Shown here: piece after piece, positions 1 through 11,650 of the stretch
How the letters are laid out: every line of letters begins with the position of its first letter
Numbering within the stretch: position 1 is the first letter of the stretch
Assembly (NCBI GenBank): GCA_030762175.1
Contig: CM060830.1
Span: 45,682,501-45,746,500 of the forward strand
DNA length: 64,000 bases
Direction of reading: 5' to 3'
From: Metallyticus violacea
Lineage: Eukaryota > Arthropoda > Insecta > Mantodea > Metallyticidae
Position numbers and translations under genes: made by a program
Notes under the pieces: model-generated
The model's input: only the letters and a program-made list of their open reading frames with translations
The model's database searches: none
What the model was told of the DNA's origin: nothing

Positions 1-647
1 CGAATTCCTAAAGTACATGCAATTTGCTTCTCATAATGCGCATATTAAAATTACCTTGCATGCGTAGAAGGTCAGAAGTTGGTGCGCAGTTTCGGCAAGC
101 TCCTGTATTACAACAGTAAATACAGATACAATGCATTATTAGAGCATTTGCGGAGCAGCTGAACATTTTTGAACTTGCTCAAGGCTCTTTTCAGCTACAA
201 GCTTGTAATTTGTGACACTTTATCCGAATTTCGCACCTTACTGAAGTTTCTTTAGAGGATCCACTCAATTCTTAGGATTTGTAATCACCTAGATCATCCT
301 ACCTAACTTAACCAGATTACTTCTTATGGAATCATTTTAAGGTCGATTGAATAGTTGTGATTTGAAGACCAACAACATCACCGAAATAAGCGTTGCTGAC
401 CTGCACATTATAAGGCAAACTTCCGGAAACATGGAGTGACGTGTCTGCAAGAAGATATACTGTGAGGTGAATTAGATATTTTATGTTTAGAAAAATAATC
501 ACACGTTGTATCTGCCATCAAACACAAATGGTACCATAAAAAAAAAATTCTTTATGTGAATCCTGAGAAACAAGAAACAAACAGGAAGAAGCAGAATAAA
601 TGCAGAAGAAAGAAGTTCAGGATCTGAGAATATGATTTAAAAAAAAA
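1..647. other. AT-rich sequence, nothing recognised
   Basis: No open frame of interest, no transposase motif and no similarity to the repeat families named elsewhere in this window was seen on either strand. A short run near 300 resembles degenerate CCTAA units but is too short to call. Confidence 0.5.
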
Positions 648-734
648 GAAGAAGAAGAAGAAGAAGAAGAAGAAGAAGAAGAAGAAGAAGAAGAAGAAGA
701 AGAAGAAGAAGAAGAAGAAGAAGAAGAAGAAGAA
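648..734. repeat. (GAA)n microsatellite
   Basis: About 29 uninterrupted GAA units. Read in reverse it opens a spurious poly-Phe frame, which is not a protein. Uninterrupted arrays this long are usually length-polymorphic. Confidence 0.95.
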
Positions 735-3055
735 CTTACGGTGGGAAACTAGGGGAACAAAAACTTTACCATTTGTAAAACATGAGGTGCCATGGTTAAC
801 ACATGATCCCGTTAGAGTCCTTTTCCAGTAACCCAATCAATTTGTGTAACTAACTCACAAAGCTTTCACCTGAATCGGAAAAGAAAAGAAAATGTTCTCT
901 TTATTTTAAACCTGTACATTTTTCCCGTCTGAAAAACTGCTGCATTTCATCATATTGCAATAGCCTCACACTACTTCCTTGAAGGCGTCCACGAGTTTGC
1001 ATGTAAACATAATTCTGTGGGTTCCTTTGAATGGTAAAATTTAATAGTATTCACCTATTGATGTTATTCTATTAGAAGAAAGAATATCCTTCGGGTAAAC
1101 TATTGACAACTAAAGGCCTTAATGGAATTCCATTGCCAAGAAAATATATGTATTCTGGATGTATATTTAGTGATGGGGCTCAGAAATCAAATGCACAGGC
1201 TACAGTTTGGTAAACTCTTCGAGAAAGCAACTCAGAGAAGAGAGCAAGTCAAGAAGCAGTTGAAGAAAACTGATAAATCTTTACTCCAATGCTCAAGGAA
1301 AGCAAGCCCATAAAGTTGAGGAGCGCGTCAAATCCTTTTTGGGCTGACGTGTAGAGCGTGTTGCCAGACCCGATGGGCGCATCGCGGCCGGTTGCTAAGC
1401 AGAGCAGCACATAGAAAAAATGGGCAAATGCGCTTTTATAGCAGAAGCACGCCGTTCATATTCGACCGGCCACGGCTGACCTTTTATTGTGTTGTAATGC
1501 GGTATTTTTCATCGCCTAACTTTCTCTGCCACGATATCGATCCCAGTTGTTGACGTCAGCCAGATCAAGAAGATTCACCTCCCTCACTCCCCTCCGATGA
1601 TTCAAGGTCCCTCCCACAGTGTTGTAACCAAGCAGCAGAGCAGGTATCCGAGATACCTACGGAACGGAAGTTGTTGTTTTTACTTGCTTTTGTTTCGGAC
1701 GTCTGCTGTCACACTTCGGTAACTGCGATACAAGGATCCGGTTTTGTGTGTACTGCTTGGAACTAGTCTCTTCCATTGCTGTGCACCAGGTGGTTATGTC
1801 ATAAGCATCTAATTCTCTTTTTTAAAAGGGCAGTAAACTAAAACATAACTATCTGGTTTTATGGACTGAAAGTAACTTAAAATAATAGTAAAAAATAACA
1901 ATGCTGCCCCTCAGGCTCTAACTGGATCGCGATTATATTGAAGCCCATTTGAAGAACTATCTTCTATCTCGTTTCTGATTGGTTTCATTATTTTCCGGGT
2001 TGTACTTCTATCAGTGACTGGCGAAATTTTATCTGCTTTCTTTTTTATACGTTCATTTGAAGGTTTTGAGTAATTATTTCTTCTTTGTCTCCCCCCCCCC
2101 AAATATACACTGTTTCTTAAAGTACTTTGCACTGATGCTTTTCATATGTTCATTCTCACGAACCATTTGGGAAACATCTTCGCCTCTTCTGTTCTACCAT
2201 GTCCTTTAACTATGCTGCAGTCACTTCGCCATCAGAAAGATTGTAGTGACTGCATAGTTTTTCCTTCACTTTTCGAGCGTTCATCGCTCAAGACGCACAC
2301 GTTTCTCCATGGTTTCAGGGGGTATTATCCCTTTGCTGACAAAGAAGAAGTGTTTTAGCTACATATATTTCAATTTATCACCAATGTTAAACATGGGATG
2401 TGTCTTTATGTTTTTGAACACAGCAGTAGGAATAATGAACAAGATGAAAAAATTACTCCTTCGGGTTGAATATTTTTCCAGTTAAACTTAACCTTCAACT
2501 CTACTTAAAAGAAAATACTTTTCTTAAATACCTGATAAATTTGCCAATATTACCAGCCCGTCTGAAATTTCTTTAAGGCGACTAAGTCAAATAATGTCCT
2601 GTATACCTTTAAAACTAGTAAATTAATTCTTGAAATTGAAATTGCATTGCGGTTATAAACTACAGAAGTTTTTATGCATAATAGCAAATGATGCCGGCCT
2701 TCCATTAATTCCTTTCATAAATAGAGAATACAGACTTTTTGTTGACGTTAAAGGTATACATGACGTATGACTTTCGCCTTTGAATACACAAACACACACT
2801 TATCTAAACTCAATCGTAATACAGAACTGTACGACTTTTTGTTTACATCTTTGCTTAGTTTATTGCTGAGTGACAAGAATCCGGTGTACAAACAAACCGG
2901 ACACTCTACAGAATGTTCAGAATTGTAAGCCTTGCTGATTATAATATTCCCAATTGTATTTTAAAGTTTTATTTTCCAGAAATGCTGTCAACTGATTTAT
3001 TACGGTAATAAGTGTGTATCACAATTGAGAACACGAGCTGAAATTACACATGGCT
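735..3055. other. No gene recognised; includes a GC-richer pocket at 1320-1760
   Basis: Mostly AT-rich DNA with a C10 run at 2091-2100. The stretch 1320-1760 is richer in G+C and in CpG than its surroundings (for example gcgcatcgcggccggttgc near 1377) but carries no long frame and no family I recognise. It could be a decayed repeat, an untranslated exon or a promoter-proximal pocket; nothing in the sequence decides. Confidence 0.4.
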
Positions 3056-3059
3056 AAAC

Positions 3060-3250
3060 ACAGTATTTCCCAAACTGTGGTTCGCGAACCCCCTAGAGGG
3101 TTTCGGTTTCCCGACCCTTTACAAGCGGTTCGCCAAAATTTTTCTCTAGTGGCAGATTATGTGTTTTTTTTTTAATTGTAATAGTATTATTCCAGTTTAC
3201 AATTAGAATATCGAACTATGGGCACTGTGGATTAGACATAATGTTTTCAG
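3060..3250 (+). mobile_element. hAT-like transposon end (fragment)
   Basis: The string cagtatttcccaaactgtgg followed by ggttcgcgaacccc matches the general form of hAT-superfamily termini, which often begin CAGTGTTTCCCAAAC and carry a G/C-rich subterminal palindrome. No matching reversed terminus was found within the next ~500 bases, so this is either one end of a decayed MITE or a truncated copy. No transposase coding sequence is present nearby. The right-hand limit is a guess. Confidence 0.4.
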
Positions 3251-3255
3251 TTCTT

Positions 3256-3736
3256 TTAAACGAGATATTTAACGACAGGGAGTAGTTCCCGTTGTATGTT
3301 ATAAGGAAAAGACTTTGATAACGGACACGGGATGCGTGTCAGGCGACGGAAGGGAGGAACAAATGCGGGGTACAAAAACGCGCGCTAAGCTATGGCTTTT
3401 TGCGATTGAGGGCCGTTTACCAATCTGTCATGAAAAGGAGACTTGTTTTTTACCCTAGCGAAGAGGCGGTTTGGGTAAGGGGAGATGTCGAAACATTTGG
3501 AAATCACTGAGTTGTAGCATGCCCCACCTTCATATGCCATTAGGTTTTGGGTCAGTAAAATATAATGGCACATAACAGGTTAGATAGTCCAGCTGCTATA
3601 GTATTTGATTTTGACATTGAAAAAAGTTTCGATATGTTATAAGTAATTCAGTGGCTAAAATATACAAGGGTAAGAAAAACGGTGTTTCCCTATATACTTA
3701 CACGGAAACAAAGGAATGGAACTTGTTGCAACTTAT
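3256..3736. other. Nothing recognised
   Basis: Unique-looking AT-rich sequence between the hAT-like end and the first SINE-A copy. The small frames here have no recognisable motif. Confidence 0.4.
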
Positions 3737-3748
3737 ATATCCGTTAGT

Positions 3749-4023
3749 TTTTTTGTTTTTTTATTTATGTATTTATTTACGGATGCTCTTTAACATCTCA
3801 GGTCATCAGCAACCCATTCAATCCAGGGCGTGAAACGGCCGACAAATTTTGCTCAGAGACCTCTTTTTTCAGGCTTGAGGTTCTTCATCGTGCCGTAAAT
3901 GTGCGTCATGGGACCCACGGCTTTACTTCCCTTCCGAAGGAAGCCATACTTAGGATTTTTACGCCAAAAAAAAAAACCCATCGATCCTGGCCGGGTTTAG
4001 GATACCACTACACCACAGGACCG
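3749..4023 (-). mobile_element. SINE-A copy 1 (tRNA-Gly-like head), with target-site duplication
   Basis: Read on the minus strand this is the SINE-A unit: a damaged tRNA-like head at 3980-4023, the body motif cttccttcggaaggga, a ttacggca motif and the tail agcgtcc-ataaat. It is flanked by direct repeats atatccgttagt at 3737-3748 and 4024-4035, as expected of LINE-mediated SINE integration. The tRNA B-box region is partly deleted compared with other copies, so internal Pol III promoter function is doubtful. Confidence 0.88.
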
Positions 4024-4035
4024 ATATCCGTTAGT

Positions 4036-7000
4036 ATGTAGTGCCGTCTGGCAGATGTACCAATTGGTGGAGCAATACTGAAAATACTGAATGAGTGATA
4101 CGGGAAGAGCGTTTTTCTGTAAACATAACACACAATCTGGAGAGATGTTAAAGTCTAAAGTGCGAAAATAAGCCCAGTACATGATGCACAGTGTCGCAAA
4201 AGCTAAACGGCCGTCTATCAACATCAAACTCATTCGTTAATGAAGAAATATCTATTGGGCAGGCTATTTTCCAAGACGGGAGTGGTGAAAGGCTCAATGT
4301 GGACAATGTCATTTTCTATTGTCAGGGAAATTAAAAACTATCACAAATGTTTAAACAACTTTTAACGATTATATTGAAATTTAAAGAAGTAACGCAGTGT
4401 TCTTTATCTTGACCCATGTTCATATATTCATCTATAATGTGCTCCCCGTTACTTCACTCCAATAGTGGTATAAACAGCTGATGCAACGTATTTAATTGTT
4501 AGCTCTGGTTACTATATGTAACCTTGTTGGCATTTTTAAAGAATTTCCTTGACTGTATTTTACAATAATAGGAGGACCAGCACATGCTTCCGCCATGGCA
4601 CCTCTTTGTATCGAAACTGCTTGCACTATACCGAGAGCAACATCTGCTTAAATTATTAACAATTAAACTGTATGTTAAGGTGTTCATAATGACCGACATC
4701 TCTCTAGATTATTACACTGTGATGCATTACTTTTAAGTTAAAATGTATATTAATATGTGTACCAAATTTCATTCAAACTGGATAAATATTTTACGAATTA
4801 TAAATTAGTTCATAAATTTTATTACTTAAATTTGTCGCACAATCAAAATATTCCACGCGGCTCATGATTTGAGAAAACTGGTAGGCATTTTTATGGAGTT
4901 TAGAATCACGTGCAAAAATTGTACAGAAAGATATTTTAAGTAGCTTTGATAATTTTTTAAATTGATGAGAATTTTTTAATGTTTAAAATTAATAATTTTA
5001 AATTGATTAATTATTGTTGGTGTTAGCATGTATTTTATCCTGTAGAATATTACAATGGATACTTCTTCACATTATGGGTAACTTTAACTGAAACAAAAAC
5101 TATTACTGTCTTTTTGTGAATGCCCAAAGGTTCAAGGGCATTTCAGCAAAAATTTATATTTTTTGACAAATTTTGGCCAGTGAGAAGAGAGGTGCGCTAC
5201 ATGATTATTTTAATGTTAGGATAGAAGTAACATAGAACAGATATTAGAAAACTTAAGGAAACTTACTTTTTGACTTACCCTCGCTGTTTTTTTTTTATTA
5301 TAATAGATTTGTGAATAACTTGTCGAACAATATAGAAACAATAGAAACAAAAAATGTAAAACAAACTAATCATAAAAGCTAGGATACGATAGCAAAGAAA
5401 AAAAAAGTTTAATTTTAGAAAAACATGGCTCCAAGAAAAGTTATTTCGCCTTAAAACCACTATTAGCGATAAAATGCAGGTAGACTGTCATTATGGGTCA
5501 TAAACAATAACCGTAACAGTTTATTTTTGTTTTGTTTTGGTCTCTGCACACAATTATGTTTACCACATGATATAGATTGTTACAATTTGAGGCTGACAAG
5601 TTGAGAGACAATAACACAAAATCCAGAGGTTCTGGGTTTTACATGCAAACTTTTTTGTCGAGCATGAAAAAGGCCAGGAAACGTAAAAGCATCAACGAAT
5701 CTCTAGCTAATTTCCGCAACCGTAAATTAATTTCATTCATCATCTCAGAGTCGTTGCGACGGCCTGCATGTGCAGCTTAAAACTGTTAAAGAAAAGGGGG
5801 GGGGGGCACGTACGGTTGCAGCTAATATCGGTTTTATTTCTGTAAGAATAGCTTTATTTTTCAGTGTAGTCTCTTGAGCTTCAGTATACTTGTCCAGTGA
5901 TTTTACGCTATTCTTGAGGGATCAAAACCACCATTTGCTGTTGATGTAGACCTTTCGCCACTAAGGATCTTTTTACCTTTAGGGACAGCTAGTTGGGGCA
6001 ACAGTTCTCCTTCATCAAGCGAATGTAACTGTGAAAATGATGCTGTATAGAGTGATACATTATTCTGATAGAAAATGTCGAAATCTCCTCTCCTATAAGT
6101 TGATGCGGAAAGTTTGCGTAATAGCCTGCCGCTTTCTTTTGACTCTTTAGGGTGTGAATCATTTACGTCTTAGAAAACTGAAGCCATAATCTTTCCTACT
6201 TTAACGGTAACTCACATTCTTCCGTTTAGTAACGAGGAACGCCTCTCCTCTGAAGTACAGAATTTTTTTTAAAAACAATTCAGCAATTGATGCGGAAACG
6301 TTTGTCATTACTAGTCAGAAACGCAGCACTCATCTTGCCCATAGTTTTTCTTACATTTACGATACGGTTCATCCAAGACACCTTCAACAGAGAAACATAG
6401 TGCATTCTGTAAATTATTTTCCCGGTCTATGTTTTCAGGTTATAGAGCTTGAATGACCACGTTTATATCCGGTAGATTTTTTTGCTTTACAGGTATATAT
6501 CAAGAGCGCATTTTCTTTCAAATGTTCTTTTTTTCTATGGGGATTATGCATTTCTTTTACTTTTCTTCTTGTTCTCTTCTTCTTCTTCTTTTTCATTTTG
6601 CGGTACTTTAAACTTAACAATGTTAATCGAGCGGAGTGCCCCAGACGGGACTTGAGGTTCTAGGCCAGTTGAGACCTGAAAGATCTGAAAAACGTCATGG
6701 ATCCCGCCGCGGAAATAAATAAATAATAATTATATATACCGGTATAAAAACGGAATGTCAAAACTTTAGGGAAACATTCCTCACATATAAAGAATAAAAA
6801 ATATAATATGAACATGGGTCCGGCATTGCTTTATTTCCTACACCTGCACTACATAGCAGAATATTAAAAAACAGAACTGTGAGGAAACAGAATATCATAT
6901 GAAATGACCTCCGCTAGAATGGAAACATCCATCAGCCCGCCTTCGCATGAACTCCCCGATGCGCTGATGTATCCCTGGAGTATTTCGTTTTGTCTGGCAA

Positions 7001-7261
7001 CCTTGCAGAATACGAGCACGAAAACTCTTTACACCTTTGGCTAATCCATAGATCATATGAGCATCTGTCAACTCAGCAGTTGAATACCTCATTTCACTTA
7101 CCTGGAACGAGGTCCGTAAACACACAGATCTGACATTACGTTCTCGGTGTTACGTCAAGCAATGAAGTGAGTAGCGTAATAAGTGGACTACGTGTACAGA
7201 ACGACAACAATGGCGAGCCTAGGAACTGAGAATAGCTACAACACCTCCACTACAATAACAA
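4036..7261. other. No gene or repeat family recognised
   Basis: AT-rich DNA with homopolymer tracts (A-rich near 5395-5410, G9 near 5799, a pyrimidine stretch near 6530-6595). Frames up to 76 codons occur on both strands but none shows a domain, signal peptide or splice context that I can support. Confidence 0.4.
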
Positions 7262-7360
7262 GAATTAAAGAAGCAGAAATAGATAAAACACTTAAATAGT
7301 CACACTTTTTGCTGTATGTTTCAAACAACGCGTGTTCTTCTTCAAAGGCCGAAGACAAGT
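7262..7360 (-). repeat. RepD copy 1 (divergent)
   Basis: On the minus strand this shares with the other RepD copies the order cttgtcttc, tgaagaa, then aagtgtgact and aagtgttttatc. Between them is acgcgttgtttgaaacat, which resembles a stem-and-GAAACG-type motif found downstream of the ORF in several insect retroelements. The link to a retroelement 3' end is inference. It is the most divergent of the five copies. Confidence 0.5.
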
Positions 7361-8744
7361 GAAATCATATATAAATGACGTCACGAACTTAAGCTGATTT
7401 TAGCAAGATAAATGCAAGAACGGGAAGAGGAAAGATCACGACTCTGAGAGACTCAAAGCTAAATTTAATAATAAGAAAAGAAGAGAAATAATCAATAAAA
7501 AGTAATTTGTGATAGAACGGAACAAGGATAAAGAAAAAAAATCATGAACACTTGAGAAAATTTATATAGAAAAGAAACACACTTCTAATCGAGGATGAAA
7601 GAAAGTAATTGATGACCAAATGAGAAAGAAGAAGAAAAGGAGAAGAATAAAAATAAATGGAAAATGAAAAAAAAAAAAAAAAAATACAGAATAAAAAAAA
7701 ACGAGATTAATGCACTGTAAAAGTGGGAGGAAGATATCAAAAGAAAGAGAAGAGGAAAAAGAAAAATAGACACTTTGTGACGGAAGAACAATGTTGAAGA
7801 ATGAACAATGTTAAGAGAAGAGCAAGAAGAATAGAAAAGAGAAGGTGACAGAGGGAGAGGGATCATGAATTTAATTTTATTTCTTCATTGTTCTGTGTAT
7901 TTCAAACTTGCGAAAGCCAGCAAATCGGCATTACATAAGCGTTTACCCTTGGCACCTCATATAGAGGAAAAAGAGTGGAATAGGGGCCACTTGAGGAAAT
8001 CGAATCAAGGAAGGAGAAGAGAAAGGTTCAAGGTCTTCCCGCGGTTTTTCTTACTCAACTCCAGGCGAGAGCGCGCACCACCTACCTCATCTTAATTATC
8101 AGATTTGGTCACAACCTCACTCTGTGGTTTACGGCTTTGTTTTTCAACTGTCTTATTGCCTTCCCTGCCCTGGTAACTGGAAGTCGAAAATGGAACAAGG
8201 GATCTTTTAACATTGCGTTTAAAGTTGACTGTAGACCTTTTGCGACACTTGTTTGTACTTCTAGGCATTGGTTCGAATTGCTAACACTGCCGTTTATTGC
8301 CAATTGCCATTTGTAGGGAAATGGGAAACATAGCTTGTTTATTGCACACTCCTTGTTTGTTTAGTGCACTGGAAGTATCGCCTTATTTTAGTTGCCGGCG
8401 GCCAAGAAAGGAATTGTTGTAGTTTTGAGGCAAATGCTGTAGACAGAACACGAGAATGACCATTACCGAACTGGGTTGACATCAAACTAGGGATGAGAGA
8501 GGGTTCTAATCTATTTTAACTGAGTTGTAACTTTTGAGAGATTTATGTTATTCGTATCCATCAACATTGCAACCTGTAATAGTTGTTACTGTTTTGTGTG
8601 TAGTTAGCATTCCTATACGGCTGCACTAGCGTCATGTGAGGGTAGTGGGGAAGACACCAATAGGAGCAGTTCACAGCTTCCAAAATCGGTAAACATAAAA
8701 TAAACGGGTCATAGTTAGCGACGTGAATTCGTCCAGCATCAGAA
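7361..8744. other. Purine-rich stretch, then sequence with nothing recognised
   Basis: Positions 7420-7860 are strongly purine-biased on the plus strand (many aagaga and gaagaa runs), giving artificial Phe/Ser-rich frames on the minus strand. From 7865 to 8744 no family is recognised; the frame at 7865-8095 (76 codons) has no motif. Confidence 0.45.
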
Positions 8745-9635
8745 ATGGAGGTGAGTAAAAAAGAACAGAGAGATGTTATTCGTTTTTTGACTACTGAAAG
8801 ACAAGACATTTATCTTCGCGTGTCTGCTGTGTAAGGCAAGCATTGCATGTCGCGTTCACCTGTGCTGGAGTGCCATGGGATTCCGAGACGAAAGCGTGTT
8901 ACTGCTAAATGATCCGCGTTTAGGACAGTCGAGTCGCTTCATTACCGCTGATGTTATTGCATTGGTAGTTGGTTTTATGTGAGAAAGTCGACGAATTACG
9001 TTATCAAAGACATCTGTACCGAAAACTTCGCGCACAGCGAGTACCACATCAACTGACGGAGGAACAAAAGATTAACATGCAGAGTACCATAAGGAAAAAC
9101 GTGTTCTTTCTCGTATGGTCACTGGGGACGAAGCACAGTGCCACTATTTTGAGTCCGAGAGTGAAGCCAAGTTCTCCCCGATGATGACGAACAAAGCTCT
9201 GCAATTATGTTGCAGGTTTTTCACTGTAAGCGTCCGCTGCTTGTCGATTGCCTTCATCAGGAGGCCTAAAATCAACACGAAGTGCTTTGAAAACAGCTGC
9301 GTGTCACAAGTCTTAACGCCCGCTCCTTCTTCCCAACTGGTAGTGAATAAGCTTCAGGGATTTGACTCAGATAGGGATGATCTTATCGAAGGACAGCTCT
9401 CTGTGACGTTCGGAAATCAAATCCGGGATCTCAAGAGTCAAGAACTCTGACCATAGGTCATTGGAGGTGGTCAAGACCAGAACTTTCCTCGTAGATTTTC
9501 ACTTTTTGGTGACCTGAAGAGGAAAAGGCGCGAGTACGTTTGCAAGCGAGTGAAATTATAGATCCGTCAGCAGTCTAAAAGCTTCTACGAAAATGAGACA
9601 GACTCTCTTTGTCTTCCATTGGGTTATATGAGTTA
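8745..9635 (+). pseudogene. Mariner-type transposase relic, nearly full length
   Basis: This is a decayed mariner/Tc1-superfamily transposase, the DDE enzyme that cuts and pastes its own element in the nucleus. Pieces appear in the right order in shifting frames. An N-terminal MEVSKKEQRDVIRFLT (from 8745) is followed by a helix-turn-helix stretch ending DDPR-like and FITADVIA (about 8910-8960). Next come YRKLRAQRVPHQLTEEQK (9016-9072) and VTGDEAQCHYFESES (9117-9160), which holds the first catalytic Asp context. Then PLLVDCLHQEA follows (about 9235-9265), then FSLFGDLKRKR, and a C-terminal QQSKSFYEN (about 9570-9594). Stop codons and frameshifts occur throughout and the second and third catalytic regions are not clean, so no active product is possible. 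Inverted ends were not located. Confidence 0.8.
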
Positions 9636-11362
9636 TTGATATTACTTTTAACGCAATAAATGAGCAGTGACACTTGCAGGGCATTCGATCATCTGTAGTA
9701 TCGATTTGTAAAGTGTAAGACTGCGTTGAGTGCCAAATTAATCTAAAGATTTTCTGCCTCGATGTACAGTTATTACAATTACATTACCTTGATATTTTTT
9801 TACATTTTTTTTTCCTCATTGAATCGGCTCGGCGTGCAGATGTTTCAATCTACTGCAGTGACGAGAAGGGGAAAAGGTTGAAGAATGACGCCCTCACTTA
9901 ATGAGTCTTTTTCTTACGTTTCCCCTACGTGTCACACTCTTTATGCCACCCCATTCACTGTTCTAATGTTCTACTTTCCTTCTTTCCCTTTTCAGCTACC
10001 TTCCTAGTTCATCTGTTTCGCTCCCTGTACTACCCGGAATGTCTTAGCCCATCAAAGGAGCAGTCGATTGTACGAGTGTTGATCGTCAGTTCTGTTGGCA
10101 GTATCCCAAACAAACGAGGAGCAATAAAACACTAACTACAAATCTTTACCGATACGGCTGCATTTGGCTAAAAGTCAACATTTCCTACAGTATCATGCAT
10201 GATATAGTAAGAGTGAAATAATCAAACAAAAAATATGTATTACGTGCAAAATGGATCTTATATACTAGATGGAGAAAACTGAATATTACATGGATGTTAA
10301 AAGAAAAAAGCTATCTATAAAGTAACATCTACTTTTTAGCCTTATGGAAGTGTGTGTAGGATGATCCAATAAAACCCGGATCTGCGCCGGTGTCGCAGTG
10401 TGGTAGCGCGATTGTCGGAAGTTAACCGCATTGCAGTAAAACTATAATCGGTTCGCGTTATGCGTGTATGTCCGCTTTCTACCGGTGGGCAGGGGTTCGG
10501 TGTCTCCTAAGGAGATGTGTCTGAACAAGGTTTATTATTTTTTCCAAACTCTCCCATTATATTGAAAAAAAAGAAGAAGCTAAATTCCATGTAAATTTGA
10601 GCGCCAACGAATTCAGTTTCATTAACGTCATTTTGTTTATCGCTACAAAATACCCGTAGCAGTTGAAGGGATGTTCAAGTCTTACATAGGAAGCTAAGAA
10701 AGAGAAAGTTTACTAGATATTTAATTGTAATAAAAATGAAGGACTAAACCTTACATGCACAACAGGACATGTGTCCTGCGAGTTAAAAGTTTCTACTTGT
10801 ATAGTAGCAGTTTCTTAACCTCATAAGAAATATATATATATAAAACCTAAGTGAACTTCCCCCTAAATTTTCACAAGATGAATTTTAATGCATCTATAGC
10901 CATGAGTGTAGCAGAAACCAAACTAGAAAAACTTAGAACAATAATGGCGTTTACATAATTGTTTCTAATGCAAATTGTTTTACGAGTAATTGATTTTTAA
11001 ATTGTTTATTCATTAAGAGCAAGTGAACAATTATGCAGTAATTAAATAAAGGTTTTTCGCTGCTTCTCAGTTGTTTTTTTTTTCCTCGAATGAACTGCCT
11101 GAGGGTATCTCAATCTTGTTATCATAAGTGCAAGAAACGCTTCTGACTCACATGTTCAAAATGTAAATATTCGATGCATATTCCTAATTGAGGTACTTAT
11201 AAACACACGTGACTCTTGTTTCTGAAAAAAAGGGTTCATGAAAACGTCACTTCCGACAGCGCCATTGCAATCGATAAATCAGAGGACTCTATCCGACTTT
11301 GTATTGACCAATTCCAGGAGCAAGGAGAGGAGGGTTTGAAGAAACACTTGCCGAAAGTGTTG
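9636..11362. other. No gene recognised; one terminal-repeat-like string near 10357
   Basis: Mostly AT-rich. The string gtaggatgatccaataaaa at about 10357-10375 has the look of a mariner-type inverted end, but no partner or transposase was found beside it. A 92-codon frame at 11216-11494 starts in a weakly helix-turn-helix-like stretch and then runs into SINE-A, so it is not a real gene. Confidence 0.35.
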
Positions 11363-11650
11363 TTGTTTATTTGGTTTATTTACGGACGCTCTTTAACATC
11401 TCAGGTCATCAGCGTCCCATTCAGCGTGGAACGGCCGATAAATTTTGCTCAGAGACCTCTTCTTTCAGGCTTGAAGTTCTTTTACATGCCGTAAATCTAC
11501 GACATGGGACCCATGGGTTTACTTCCCTTCCGAAGGGAGCCACAATTTTGATTTTTACGCCCCAGAAAATCTATCGATCCTGACCTGGTTTGAACCCGCG
11601 ATCTTGGGTCTACGAGGCAACTATGGTTATCACTATACCACTAGGACCGA
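11363..11650 (-). mobile_element. SINE-A copy 2
   Basis: Full-length on the minus strand. The head at 11571-11650 has a recognisable A box and the B-box string gtttgaacccgcg in reverse reading. The body motifs ttccgaag and tgccgtaaat are present and the tail reads ggacgctctttaac. Short, imperfect direct repeats (aagtgttg on the left, aagtgtgg on the right) are probably a decayed target-site duplication, so this copy is older than copies 1, 11 and 12. Confidence 0.88.

Noticed and set aside
552..836. Poly-Phe protein frame on the minus strand
   Set aside because: Entirely due to the (GAA)n microsatellite at 648-734.
1320..1760. CpG-island promoter
   Set aside because: G+C is raised, but no TATA, initiator, open frame or gene could be tied to it.
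4253..4330. Similarity between the right flanks of SINE-A copies 1 and 2 (ggctcaat.. strings at 4290 and 11668)
   Set aside because: Under 20 alignable bases; probably chance in AT-rich DNA.
11216..11362. Helix-turn-helix-like reading (QFQEQGEEGLKKH) before SINE-A copy 2
   Set aside because: One short stretch only, no neighbouring transposase blocks; too weak to list as a feature.
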